DNA of 64,000 nt from Phycisphaerales bacterium (GTDB taxonomy: Bacteria; Planctomycetota; Phycisphaerae; Phycisphaerales; UBA1924). This document shows, one piece after another, positions 42,721-52,570 of this stretch. Position 1 is the first letter of the stretch, and the number at the start of each line of letters is the position of its first letter. Location: contig JAJDDI010000063.1 in assembly GCA_029260375.1 (NCBI GenBank), positions 41,997 to 105,996 of the forward strand, read 5' to 3'. Position numbers and translations under genes: made by a program. The notes below the pieces were generated by a model. It was not told the origin of the DNA and ran no database searches. It saw only the letters and a program-made list of their open reading frames with translations.

Positions 42721-44514
42721 TCAGCCCGGGGACTGCAGCCAGCTTCGAAACAACGTGTGGTAGGCGCCCTCGAGACGCGTGGCAAAGGCAGCGTGATCGC
42801 ACAGTGGGGAGCGGTGCATGCGCTGACGCATTCCGGCTCGAATTTCAGCCAGGCGCCCCGGGTCGCCGGCCAGGGCCGCCCCCCGGGCGACGAAGTCCTG
42901 CGGGTCGGTCGCGATCAGCTCGGGCAGGCCCACGGCCGAGAGGAGGCTCACGCCCACGCGAGAGGCGTGCGACTGGCCCGCGAGGGAGAGCACGGGCACG
43001 CCCATCCAGAGGGCCTCACAGGTGGTGGTGGTGCCGTGGTAAGGAAACGACTCGAGGGCGAGGTCGATGCGGGCGTACAGGCCCAGGTGCTCGCGCATGG
43101 AGGGGATGCGGGCGATGAGCTCGAGGCGATCGGGAGTGACGCCCCGCTCGCTCAGCATGGACCCGACGCGCGCGCGCAGGGCGGGGGTGTCGAAGCCGCG
43201 GTTCTTGAGGATCAGTCTCGACCCCGGCACGCGCCGCAGCAACTCCGCCCAGGCGTCGAGCGTGGGGGGGGCGAGCTTCTTGAGGTCGTTGAACGAGCCG
43301 AACGTGACATGCCCGGCCTCGCGCATGGGCAGGCGTGACACGGGCTCGTCGGCGCCGGGCGCCTCGGGCGGGGGCTCGTACGAGAGGAAGCAGGGATCCA
43401 GGCGGATCAGGCGCTCGGTCGCCAGCGCGTCGCCGGCGGGCGCGGGGTCGGTGTGCGAATCCACGAGGCGGGCGTTGATGCGGGTCAGGCCCGTGGTCGC
43501 GGGGTAGCCCAGGGAGGTTATCTGCACGGGCGCCGGTCGGAGGGCCATGAGCGCGAGGCGGTGCCCGGAGAAGTGCCCGGAGAGCTCGACGAGCACGTCG
43601 ATCTGGTCGGCGCGGATCTTCTCGCTCAGTGCGGAGTCGTCGAGGGCGCCCGCGTCGCGCCAGGCGCCGGCGCGCGCGCGCAGGTGGTCGGTCATGTCGT
43701 CGGGCGAGAGCGTTGTGGAGTAGCAGTAGGTCTCGACGCGATCGGGGTTGTGCGCCCCGAGGATCGACTGCAGGAAGTACGCGACGGAGTGGCGGCGCAT
43801 GTCGCGTGAGAGGTACCCGACGCGCAGCGGGCGTTGGGCGTCGCGGGCGTTGGCGTGGGACGTGTAGGGCCTGGCGGAGCGTTCGAGCAGCTCGCCGAAC
43901 CGCTTGTGGGCCTGGAAGACGTCGCCGGGCGACGCCCGGTGGTCGTAGTTGAGCGCCAGCGCGAGCGTGTCCCAGACGAGCACGCTGGTCGGTTCGATTC
44001 GGCTCGCCTCACGCAGCGCGTCCACAGCCAGATCCGCCTCGCCCCGGTCCAGGTGCAGCAGGCCGAGATTCACCCGGCTCTGCGTGTGGTCGGGGCGGAG
44101 CCTGACGGCCTCGCGCATCGCATCGAGCGCGTCGTCGAGGCGGTGGGAGTGCTGCAGGCAGGCGCCGAGGGTCATGTGGGCGTCGGGGAGGCTCGGGTCG
44201 AGCGCGATGGCGCGTTCGAGGGCGTCCGCGGCCTGGTCGTTGGCGCCGCTGAGCTGGAGCAGTTTGCCCAGCGTCACGAGGATGTCCGCCCGGTCCGGGG
44301 CAGCCTTGGCGGCGCGCTGGGCGAAGAACAGCCCCTGGTCGGGCTGGGCGAGCTGGGCGCACAGCAGTGCGCCCATGTTGTTGGCGTCCGCGTCGCCCGG
44401 CTTCTTGGTCAGGAAACGTCGGACGATCGCCAGCGCCTGATCCGGGCGCCCCTGCTGCGCGTGCGTCACGGCTTGCTGGAGCTGGGCGGCGTGCTGGGGC
44501 GGAGGGGGGGTCAC
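42721..44514 (-). CDS. TPR-containing O-GlcNAc-transferase-like glycosyltransferase (GT41)
   Basis: The 597-residue protein has a TPR superhelix (about residues 8-180, four to five repeats such as ALERAIALDPSLPDAHMTLGACLQ), followed by a GT41/SPINDLY-type GT-B domain. Conserved features are VGYLSRDMRRHSVAYF (His242, corresponding to the OGT catalytic-region histidine), SLGYPATTGLTRINARLVDSHTDP, FGSFNDLKKLAP (with the UDP-contacting Lys 412/413) and FPYHGTTTTCEALWMGVP. It should transfer a sugar from a UDP donor to protein Ser/Thr. The start is GTG. It lies 9 bases downstream of a paralogue of nearly equal size. Confidence 0.85.
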   Translation of the reverse strand: MTPPPPQHAAQLQQAVTHAQQGRPDQALAIVRRFLTKKPGDADANNMGALLCAQLAQPDQGLFFAQRAAKAAPDRADILVTLGKLLQLSGANDQAADALERAIALDPSLPDAHMTLGACLQHSHRLDDALDAMREAVRLRPDHTQSRVNLGLLHLDRGEADLAVDALREASRIEPTSVLVWDTLALALNYDHRASPGDVFQAHKRFGELLERSARPYTSHANARDAQRPLRVGYLSRDMRRHSVAYFLQSILGAHNPDRVETYCYSTTLSPDDMTDHLRARAGAWRDAGALDDSALSEKIRADQIDVLVELSGHFSGHRLALMALRPAPVQITSLGYPATTGLTRINARLVDSHTDPAPAGDALATERLIRLDPCFLSYEPPPEAPGADEPVSRLPMREAGHVTFGSFNDLKKLAPPTLDAWAELLRRVPGSRLILKNRGFDTPALRARVGSMLSERGVTPDRLELIARIPSMREHLGLYARIDLALESFPYHGTTTTCEALWMGVPVLSLAGQSHASRVGVSLLSAVGLPELIATDPQDFVARGAALAGDPGRLAEIRAGMRQRMHRSPLCDHAAFATRLEGAYHTLFRSWLQSPG

Positions 44515-44523
44515 GCGTGCATC

Positions 44524-46299
44524 CTACGGGCGCCGGCGCTGGGCGCGCTCGTCCCAGAGCGATCGGATCGCTTGCGTGAACGCGCGGGCGTGGGCGGGCG
44601 CGTCGCACAGGGGGGAGGCCCGCATCCGCTCGCGAAGCGTGAGGCGGGCGGCGCGGATGTTCGCCGGGTCTTGGGCGTGGTCGCTCGCGATCCGGACGAA
44701 GGCCTCGGGCGTGCTCGCGGTGAGATGCTCAAGCCCGAGGGCGGTGTTGAGCGAGGCGCCCACGCGGGCGCTGTGCCGGTCGCCGACGAGGGTGAGGGTG
44801 GGCACGCCCATCCAGGCGGCCTCGCAGGTGGTGGTTGTGCCGCAGTAGGGGAAGGTGTCCAGAGCGAGGTCCGCCCGGTGGTACTGGCCCAGGTGCTCGT
44901 CGATGGGCTTGATGTGCCCGACGAGCTCGATCCGGTCCGGGTCCACGGCTCGCGACTCGAACCAGGCGCTGACGCGGGCGGCGCTGGCCTCCTCGCCCGC
45001 GCCGCGGTGCTTGATGAGCATCCTGGACCCGGGGCAGGCGCGGAGCACGTCCGCCCAGAGGTCGAGCGTGGTCGGGTTGACCTTTTGGATGGTGTTGAAG
45101 CTGACGAAGGTGAATGGGTCATTGGCGGCGCGCGGCTGCACGTCCGGCGCGCGCGCGTCGGGCTGGTAGCACAGGAAGCAGCGGTCCAGTCGGACGAGGC
45201 GCTCGGAGGCGAGCGCGTCGCAATCCGGGGTGGGCGGGTCGGTGATCTCGTCGACGACGCGGGCGTCGATGCGGGACATGCCGGTGGTGTTGGGGTAGGC
45301 GAGGTAGGTCAGCTGCAACGGCGCCGGGCGGGCGGCGAAGATGGCCAGGCGAACACCGCCGCTGAGTCCCATGAGATCGACGAGCACGTCGATCTCGTCG
45401 CGCCGGATCTGCTGGACGGCATCGGTGGGCGGGGCGGAGGGCATATCGCGCCAGCGCCCGGAGGATTCTTGCAGGCGGCGGGAGAAGTCGTCGGTGATCG
45501 AGCCCAGCGAGTAGCAGGTCGTCTCGATCCGCCCGGGGTCCAGGCTTGCGAGCAGGGGCTCAAGGAAGTACGCGCACGAGTGGCGGTGCAGATCGCGCGA
45601 GACAAACCCGACGCGGAGCGGGCGGTCGGGGTCCGTGTTGATCGGGGGCGCGGGCGGGGGAGGTGTCGTGCGCTCGAGGGCACGCCCGAACGCGCGGTGC
45701 GCCTCGGCGACGTACGCGGGCGAGGCCTGATCGGAGAAGTTCAGGGCCGACGCGAACGCGGAGAGCAGGGCGGGGGCGGTCGGGTGGCGCATCGCGACGG
45801 CGCCGATGGTGGCGACGCCCTCACGGGTGCGACCGGTCTCGAGCAGCGAGGCGGCCAGCGCGAGCGTGCGGTTGGCGTCCTCGGGCGCCAGGGCCGAGGC
45901 GGCGCGGAGGTGTTCGAGCGCGTCCTCCGGGCGTCCCAGCGCGCCAAGGCAGGAGGCGTATGCCGCGAGGACATCGGGGTTCTGGGGGTGGGACGACGTG
46001 AGCCTTTGGGCTCGATCGAGCGCATCGTCGCTGCGTTTGAGGGCGCGAAGGGCCCGGATCGTCAGGAGCCCGGTCTCTACGCTGGCGGCGCGATCCGCGG
46101 CGAAGAGGGCCTGCTCGGGCTCGCCCAGGCGCAGGAGGGCCTCGGCGAGGATCGCCGAGGCGGCCGCGTTTTTCGGGTCTTTCTGGCACAGGCGGCGGGC
46201 GAGCGCGACCGCCTCGTCCGGGCGACCGGCCTCGAGCGCGGCGCGGGCGCGTTGCTCGGGCGAGCTCCCCTGCGGCGATGGACCGGGGCGGCTGGCCAA
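44524..46299 (-). CDS. TPR-containing O-GlcNAc-transferase-like glycosyltransferase (GT41), paralogue
   Basis: A 591-residue paralogue of the preceding gene, with degenerate TPRs (about residues 15-170) and a GT41 domain. It has VGFVSRDLHRHSCAYF (His240), YLAYPNTTGMSRIDARVVDEITDP, FVSFNTIQKVNP (Lys406) and FPYCGTTTTCEAAWMGVP. The Cys at the fourth position replaces His of the first paralogue, and both lie next to the expected UDP site. The start is TTG, one base after the dxr stop. The two enzymes may act on different substrates or as a pair. Confidence 0.82.
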   Translation of the reverse strand: MASRPGPSPQGSSPEQRARAALEAGRPDEAVALARRLCQKDPKNAAASAILAEALLRLGEPEQALFAADRAASVETGLLTIRALRALKRSDDALDRAQRLTSSHPQNPDVLAAYASCLGALGRPEDALEHLRAASALAPEDANRTLALAASLLETGRTREGVATIGAVAMRHPTAPALLSAFASALNFSDQASPAYVAEAHRAFGRALERTTPPPPAPPINTDPDRPLRVGFVSRDLHRHSCAYFLEPLLASLDPGRIETTCYSLGSITDDFSRRLQESSGRWRDMPSAPPTDAVQQIRRDEIDVLVDLMGLSGGVRLAIFAARPAPLQLTYLAYPNTTGMSRIDARVVDEITDPPTPDCDALASERLVRLDRCFLCYQPDARAPDVQPRAANDPFTFVSFNTIQKVNPTTLDLWADVLRACPGSRMLIKHRGAGEEASAARVSAWFESRAVDPDRIELVGHIKPIDEHLGQYHRADLALDTFPYCGTTTTCEAAWMGVPTLTLVGDRHSARVGASLNTALGLEHLTASTPEAFVRIASDHAQDPANIRAARLTLRERMRASPLCDAPAHARAFTQAIRSLWDERAQRRRP

Positions 46300-46300
46300 C

Positions 46301-47512
46301 TCAGACCTCCACGAGCTTGCGGGCCACGAAGCGGCGCGCCTCGGCGTCGGCCGCGAGCGCGTCGTCGAGGCTGGTGAGCGCGCCCGAGCCCAGCTCGTCG
46401 AGCGCCGCGCCCGACAGCTCGCTGATGGCGGAGAAGGGCAGCGACGAGCCCTCGTCGAGGAAGGCCTCGACGGCGGCCTCGTTGGCGGCGTTGAATACGG
46501 CGCCCGCGATCCCGCCCCGATCGATGACCTCGAACGCCCGCTTGATTGCGGGGAAGCGGTCCGGGTCGGGCGCTTCGAAGTCCAGGCGTGCGACCGACGC
46601 CAGGTCCAGGCGTGGCGCCGGCGCGGGGGCGCGGTGGGGGTGCGTGAGCGCGACCTGGATGGGCGTGCGCATGTCGGTCGTGCCGAGCTGGGCGAGCTGC
46701 GAGCCGTCGCGGGTCTCGACGATGGAGTGGACGATTGATTGGGGGTGGACGAGCACGCCGAGCTGGTTGGAGGGCACGGCGAAGAGCCAGTGGGCCTCGA
46801 TGAGTTCGAGGGCCTTGTTGGTCATGGAGGCGCAGTCGATGGTGATCTTGGGGCCCATGTCCCATGTGGGGTGGGCCAGGGCCTGCTCTCGGGTGGCGTT
46901 GGCGATGCGGTCGGCGGGCCAGCCGCGGAAGGGGCCGCCCGAGGCGGTGAGGATGAGCCGGTGAACGCCCGGCGGGGCGCGCCGGAGCGGGGGCGTGAGG
47001 GCGTTGTCTTTCGAGAGGCCGGTGAGGCACTGCCAGAGGGCGGAGTGCTCGGAGTCGAGGGGGAGCAGGGCGGCGCCGGAGGCGTGGGCGGCCTTGGTGA
47101 TCAGGGCGCCGGCGGTGACGAGGGATTCTTTGTTGGCCAGGGCGATGTCGAGGCCGCGCTGGGCCGCGGCGAGGGTGGCGGGGAGGCCCGCGGCGCCGAC
47201 CATCGCGGAGACGACCAGGTCCGCGTCGAGGTCACGCACGAGCGACTCGGCGGCGCCGGCGCCGCGGCGGACTGGGGTGTCGTAGGGCGCGCATTCATCG
47301 GCGATGGAGACGTGGTCGACATTGAAGCGCTGGGCCTGCGCCCGGAGGAGGTCGGCGTTGCGCCCGGCCGCGAGGGCGACGACCTTGTAGCGCGCCGCGT
47401 GCTCGCCGCGATCGGCGAGGGTGTTGAGGCGCCCGACGACGTCGAGCGTCTGCACGCCGATGGACCCGGTGGAGCCGAGGATGATCAGGCGGCGTGTGTC
47501 CGGCTCGGGCAT
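46301..47512 (-). CDS. dxr: 1-deoxy-D-xylulose-5-phosphate reductoisomerase
   Basis: Second enzyme of the MEP isoprenoid pathway: NADPH-dependent rearrangement and reduction of DXP to 2-C-methyl-D-erythritol 4-phosphate. The 403-residue product has GSTGSIGVQTLDVV (nucleotide binding), ALANKESLVTAG, and LLPLDSEHSALWQCL, which holds the metal ligands. The TASGGPFRGW loop and the typical C-terminal helical domain follow. It starts 12 bases after the rne stop, and an OGT-like gene begins immediately after it. Confidence 0.96.
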   Translation of the reverse strand: MPEPDTRRLIILGSTGSIGVQTLDVVGRLNTLADRGEHAARYKVVALAAGRNADLLRAQAQRFNVDHVSIADECAPYDTPVRRGAGAAESLVRDLDADLVVSAMVGAAGLPATLAAAQRGLDIALANKESLVTAGALITKAAHASGAALLPLDSEHSALWQCLTGLSKDNALTPPLRRAPPGVHRLILTASGGPFRGWPADRIANATREQALAHPTWDMGPKITIDCASMTNKALELIEAHWLFAVPSNQLGVLVHPQSIVHSIVETRDGSQLAQLGTTDMRTPIQVALTHPHRAPAPAPRLDLASVARLDFEAPDPDRFPAIKRAFEVIDRGGIAGAVFNAANEAAVEAFLDEGSSLPFSAISELSGAALDELGSGALTSLDDALAADAEARRFVARKLVEV

Positions 47513-47524
47513 GGGCGAGATCCG

Positions 47525-50260
47525 TCAGTCGTCTTTCGAGATGTTGGACAGCTCGCTGGCGCTGAGCTTGCGCCGCCCCCGGGCGTAGAGCACGCGCGGC
47601 GGGGCCTTGGGCTCGGCGGCGGAGTTGGGCTTGGGCGCGGGCTTCTCGCTCACGGGTTCGGGGGCGTGGTCGGCCTGCCCGTTCTCGCCCGTGCCCGAGG
47701 TCTTCTTGCGCGAGCGCCGTCGGCGACGCTTTTTCTTGGGGGCGCCGTCGTCGTGATGCTCATCGTGCTCGTCGCTGTGGTTCTCGCCCGGGTCCTGGGC
47801 GTCGGCGGTCTGGGGGCTGTGGGCGGGGCTTTCGTCGGATTGCTCGTCACGCGGCGCGTCGCCCTCGCCCGAGCGGGAGCGTCCGCGCCCGCCGCGTCGT
47901 CGTCGTCGTTTTTTCTTGGGGGCGCCCTCGCCCGCGTCGTCGCCCTCGCGATTCTCATCGCTTTGGTTCGAGTCGTCGGGCGGGGTGTCGGCGCTCTCGC
48001 GGGGCTCGGCGTCGGGGGGGCTGTCGTTGGAAGACTCGGCGTCGTCGCCCGGCTTGCGCCGTCGGCGCCCGCCGCGCCGTCGGCGACGCTTCTTCTTGGC
48101 GGGCGCGCCGTCATCGTCGTCGTCATCGCTGAAGAACTCGAACTCGACGCCGTCTTCCTCGGCGCGGGCGATGGCCAGCTCCGCGGTCGCCTGGACGCTG
48201 GCGGCCTCTTCGGCCTCCTGCTTCATGTCCGCGGCCCAGGTGTCGTCTTCCTTGGAGAGGTCCATGTCCTCCCACTCGATGATCTCGGGCTTCTTGCGGC
48301 GTTTGGGCAGCTTGTCCACCTCGATGTCGGCGCCCTTCTCGTCGTAGGCGTAGATCGCGACGCGGTCGGGCGGGAGCGTCTCGCTCACGCGGACGTCCAT
48401 GTGCTTGCCGGAGGTGAGCTCGAGCCTGGTCATGGCGGCGCGGCTCTGGCTGAGCAGGGCGCCGGCGACGCGGGGCGAGACCACCAGCTCGACACGCGCC
48501 ACGTTGTCGCGGTCGAGCACGTCGGTGAGCTGGCGCAGGGCGCGGGAGGCGACGGACTCGGGACGCTGGAGCAGGCCCCGTCCGCGGCACGAGGGGCACT
48601 CGGAGAAGTGGAGTGATTCCTGGCTGCCGCGCATGCGCTGGCGGGTGAGCTCGAGGATGCCGAACTGGCTGAGGGGCAGGACGGTGGTGCGGGCGCGGTC
48701 GCTCTTGAAGCGGTCCTTGAAGAGGTTTTCGACCTCCTTGCGGTGCGAGGCGAAGCGCATGTCGATCAGGTCGCAGACGACCAGGCCGCCAAGGTCGCGC
48801 AGGCGGAGCTGGCGGCAGATCTCGTCGCCGGCCTCCATGTTCGTGCGGTAGGCGTTGGTCTCGGCGTCGCGGGCCGAGCGGGACTTGCCCGAGTTGACGT
48901 CGATGGCGACGAGCGCCTCGGTCTCGTCGATGACCAGACGACCGCCCGAGCGGAGGGGGACCTCACGGGAGTGGATCGTCTCGATCTGGTCCTGGATGCC
49001 GAAGGCGTGGTAGATCGGGGCCTTGCCCGTGTACTGGATGAGCTTGGCCTGCGTGCGGGGGGCGACGATCTTGAGGAAGCTGGCGGCCCGGCGCACCGCC
49101 GGCTCGTGGTCGATGGTGACGCTGGTCACGTCGCTCGTGAGCAGGTCGCGGATCGAGCGGACCAGCAGGTCGGACTCGGAGTAGAGCAGGCGGGGGCGGC
49201 GCCCGGCCTTGCGGCGTTTCTCCATGTCCTTCCAGAGTCGATGGAGGTAGGCCAGGTCGCGCTTGAGTTCGGTCTTGGTCCGGCCCATGCCCGCGGTGCG
49301 GAGGATGAACCCGAAGCCCTCGGGCAGCTCGAGCGAGTTGAGGACCTCCTTGGCCTCGCGGCGTTTGTCGTCGTCCTCTTCCTTGCGGGAGACGCCCACG
49401 CGGTCCATGTCGGGCATCATCACGATGTAGCGCCCGGGGATGGAGAGGTAGCTCGTCAGGGTCGGGCCCTTGGTGCCCACGCCCTCCTTGAGGACCTGGA
49501 CGACGATCTCCTGCCCGCGCTTGAGACACTCCTGGATCGGGGGGCGGCTGCGCCGGGGGATCTTCTTGCCCACGCGCTCGGTCGTGTCGCTGCTCTCGCC
49601 CGGGAAGTACTGGGGGTGCAGGTCCGAGACGTGGAGGAAGCCGTTCTCCTCGACACCGAAGTCCACGAACGCGGCCTGGATCGCGGGCTCGACGTTGGTG
49701 ACCTTGCCCACGTAGATGTTGTTGACGCGTGAGACCTGGTTGGTCGGCTCGGAGAAGAACTCCTCGAGGCGCCCGTTCTCCACGATCGCGACGCGGCACT
49801 CGCCGCAGGGGTCGTAGTTGATGAGCATCCGCGCGTCGCCGGTGGCGGGCGACTCGTCGTCGTCGTTGTCGCCGGCGCGGACGGCGGTCGTCTTCTTGCG
49901 GCGCGAGCGGCTCTTCTTCTTGGCCGGCCTGGCCTGGCGGGTCTCACGCTCGTCGGAGTCCTCGGGCTCGTCCTGGTCCGATTCGGCGCCTTGCGCCTCG
50001 GACTCGGGAGCGTCCTCGCCCACCGGTTCGGTGGACGTCTCGGGCTCGTCCTCGGCGGGCGCGTCCTTCTTGGCGCGGGCGCTCGCTTTCTTCTTGCTCG
50101 AGCTCTTCTTCCGGGAGGCCCGTTTTTTCTTGGGGGCGGGCTTGGCCTCGGGCTCAGCGGCCTCGCTGGGCGCGTCGGTCTCCGGCGCGTCGGGCGGGTT
50201 GGAGTCGGGGGCGTTGCTGTTGATGTCTTCGTTGCTGACTGGGGAGAGGTCGTCGTTCAC
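47525..50260 (-). CDS. rne: Ribonuclease E/G with charged N- and C-terminal extensions
   Basis: Single-strand endoribonuclease for mRNA decay and rRNA processing. The 911-residue product has a Lys/Ser/Asp/Glu-rich N-terminal extension (residues 1-140), an S1 RNA-binding domain (about 180-290) and the catalytic DNase-I-like region. The metal-binding Asp454 (VAIDVNSGKS) and Asp497 (CDLIDM) are 43 residues apart, exactly as in E. coli RNase E. The Zn-link is CPSCRGRG (Cys555, Cys558). The C-terminal 200 residues are disordered and hold three basic blocks of the type APKKKRRRRRG separated by acidic spacers. The start is GTG with AAGGTGG upstream. Confidence 0.92.
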   Translation of the reverse strand: MNDDLSPVSNEDINSNAPDSNPPDAPETDAPSEAAEPEAKPAPKKKRASRKKSSSKKKASARAKKDAPAEDEPETSTEPVGEDAPESEAQGAESDQDEPEDSDERETRQARPAKKKSRSRRKKTTAVRAGDNDDDESPATGDARMLINYDPCGECRVAIVENGRLEEFFSEPTNQVSRVNNIYVGKVTNVEPAIQAAFVDFGVEENGFLHVSDLHPQYFPGESSDTTERVGKKIPRRSRPPIQECLKRGQEIVVQVLKEGVGTKGPTLTSYLSIPGRYIVMMPDMDRVGVSRKEEDDDKRREAKEVLNSLELPEGFGFILRTAGMGRTKTELKRDLAYLHRLWKDMEKRRKAGRRPRLLYSESDLLVRSIRDLLTSDVTSVTIDHEPAVRRAASFLKIVAPRTQAKLIQYTGKAPIYHAFGIQDQIETIHSREVPLRSGGRLVIDETEALVAIDVNSGKSRSARDAETNAYRTNMEAGDEICRQLRLRDLGGLVVCDLIDMRFASHRKEVENLFKDRFKSDRARTTVLPLSQFGILELTRQRMRGSQESLHFSECPSCRGRGLLQRPESVASRALRQLTDVLDRDNVARVELVVSPRVAGALLSQSRAAMTRLELTSGKHMDVRVSETLPPDRVAIYAYDEKGADIEVDKLPKRRKKPEIIEWEDMDLSKEDDTWAADMKQEAEEAASVQATAELAIARAEEDGVEFEFFSDDDDDDGAPAKKKRRRRRGGRRRRKPGDDAESSNDSPPDAEPRESADTPPDDSNQSDENREGDDAGEGAPKKKRRRRRGGRGRSRSGEGDAPRDEQSDESPAHSPQTADAQDPGENHSDEHDEHHDDGAPKKKRRRRRSRKKTSGTGENGQADHAPEPVSEKPAPKPNSAAEPKAPPRVLYARGRRKLSASELSNISKDD

Positions 50261-50555
50261 AGGTCCACCTTCATGGAGCTGCGATGTGGGCGGGGGGCGT
50301 GTGCGGCGCGCGGTCGATCGAGGGCCCGGGGCGCGAGGGCGCCGGGCGGATGGATCGCGGGCTCGGGTGTCGCAGGAGGGCGCGCACGCGCATGGTCGCT
50401 CGCATCGTGCGGCGTCCGGATCGCCGGTCGGGCCCGGGGTCGCTCGCCGGGGCTTCGTGAGAAGCGCGCCGGGGCGGACTCGGCCCGGTTGTCTTCGGCG
50501 GCCGGGGGCCGCGTTGTTCAATGTCCCGCGGGCGGGGTGGGGCGCTTGTCGCCTC

Positions 50556-52322
<1,767 letters not shown>

Positions 52323-52448
52323 GCTTCGGGTCTTGCACGCCGTCGTGCGGGTCAGATTCGAGCCCGCCCGGCGGTTCGCAGGACGCCAGATGGTAGCTGA
52401 GACGTGCCAGCGCGGCAGGATTGCCCGGTTGGGGATTGTGTGGGCGGG

Positions 52449-52477
52449 TTGACTTTCGGGGGCGGGGGTGGTGTGAT
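52449..52477 (+). promoter_or_regulatory. Candidate sigma-70 promoter for rho
   Basis: TTGACT (52449-52454), a 17-base G-rich spacer and TGTGAT (52472-52477) lie in the divergent ptsP-rho gap. Transcription would start near 52484, giving an 85-base leader in which rho autoregulation could act. Confidence 0.5.
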
Positions 52478-52570
52478 TAGCCTATCGAAAGCGGAGACGC
52501 GCTCGGAGCGGCTCCTCGGGGGAGAGAGATCGGCCTGTTGGCCGGCGCCCCCACGGAAGACGGCAACTGC

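Noticed and set aside
37601..42802. Open frame of 1733 codons on the minus strand opposite the metalloprotease
   Set aside because: It mirrors the codon structure of the plus-strand metalloprotease and sulfotransferase genes, has low-complexity Arg/Val/Leu/His composition and no domain. Long antisense frames are expected where GC at third positions is this high.
47700..48120. Repeated runs in the rne 3' region as a CRISPR-like array
   Set aside because: The repeats encode Lys/Arg-rich blocks in frame with rne, have no regular spacers and are explained by the disordered protein tail.
46739..48616. Open frame of 625 codons on the plus strand over dxr and rne
   Set aside because: It reads as Gly/Val/Ala/Leu low-complexity sequence opposite two genes with complete catalytic motifs.
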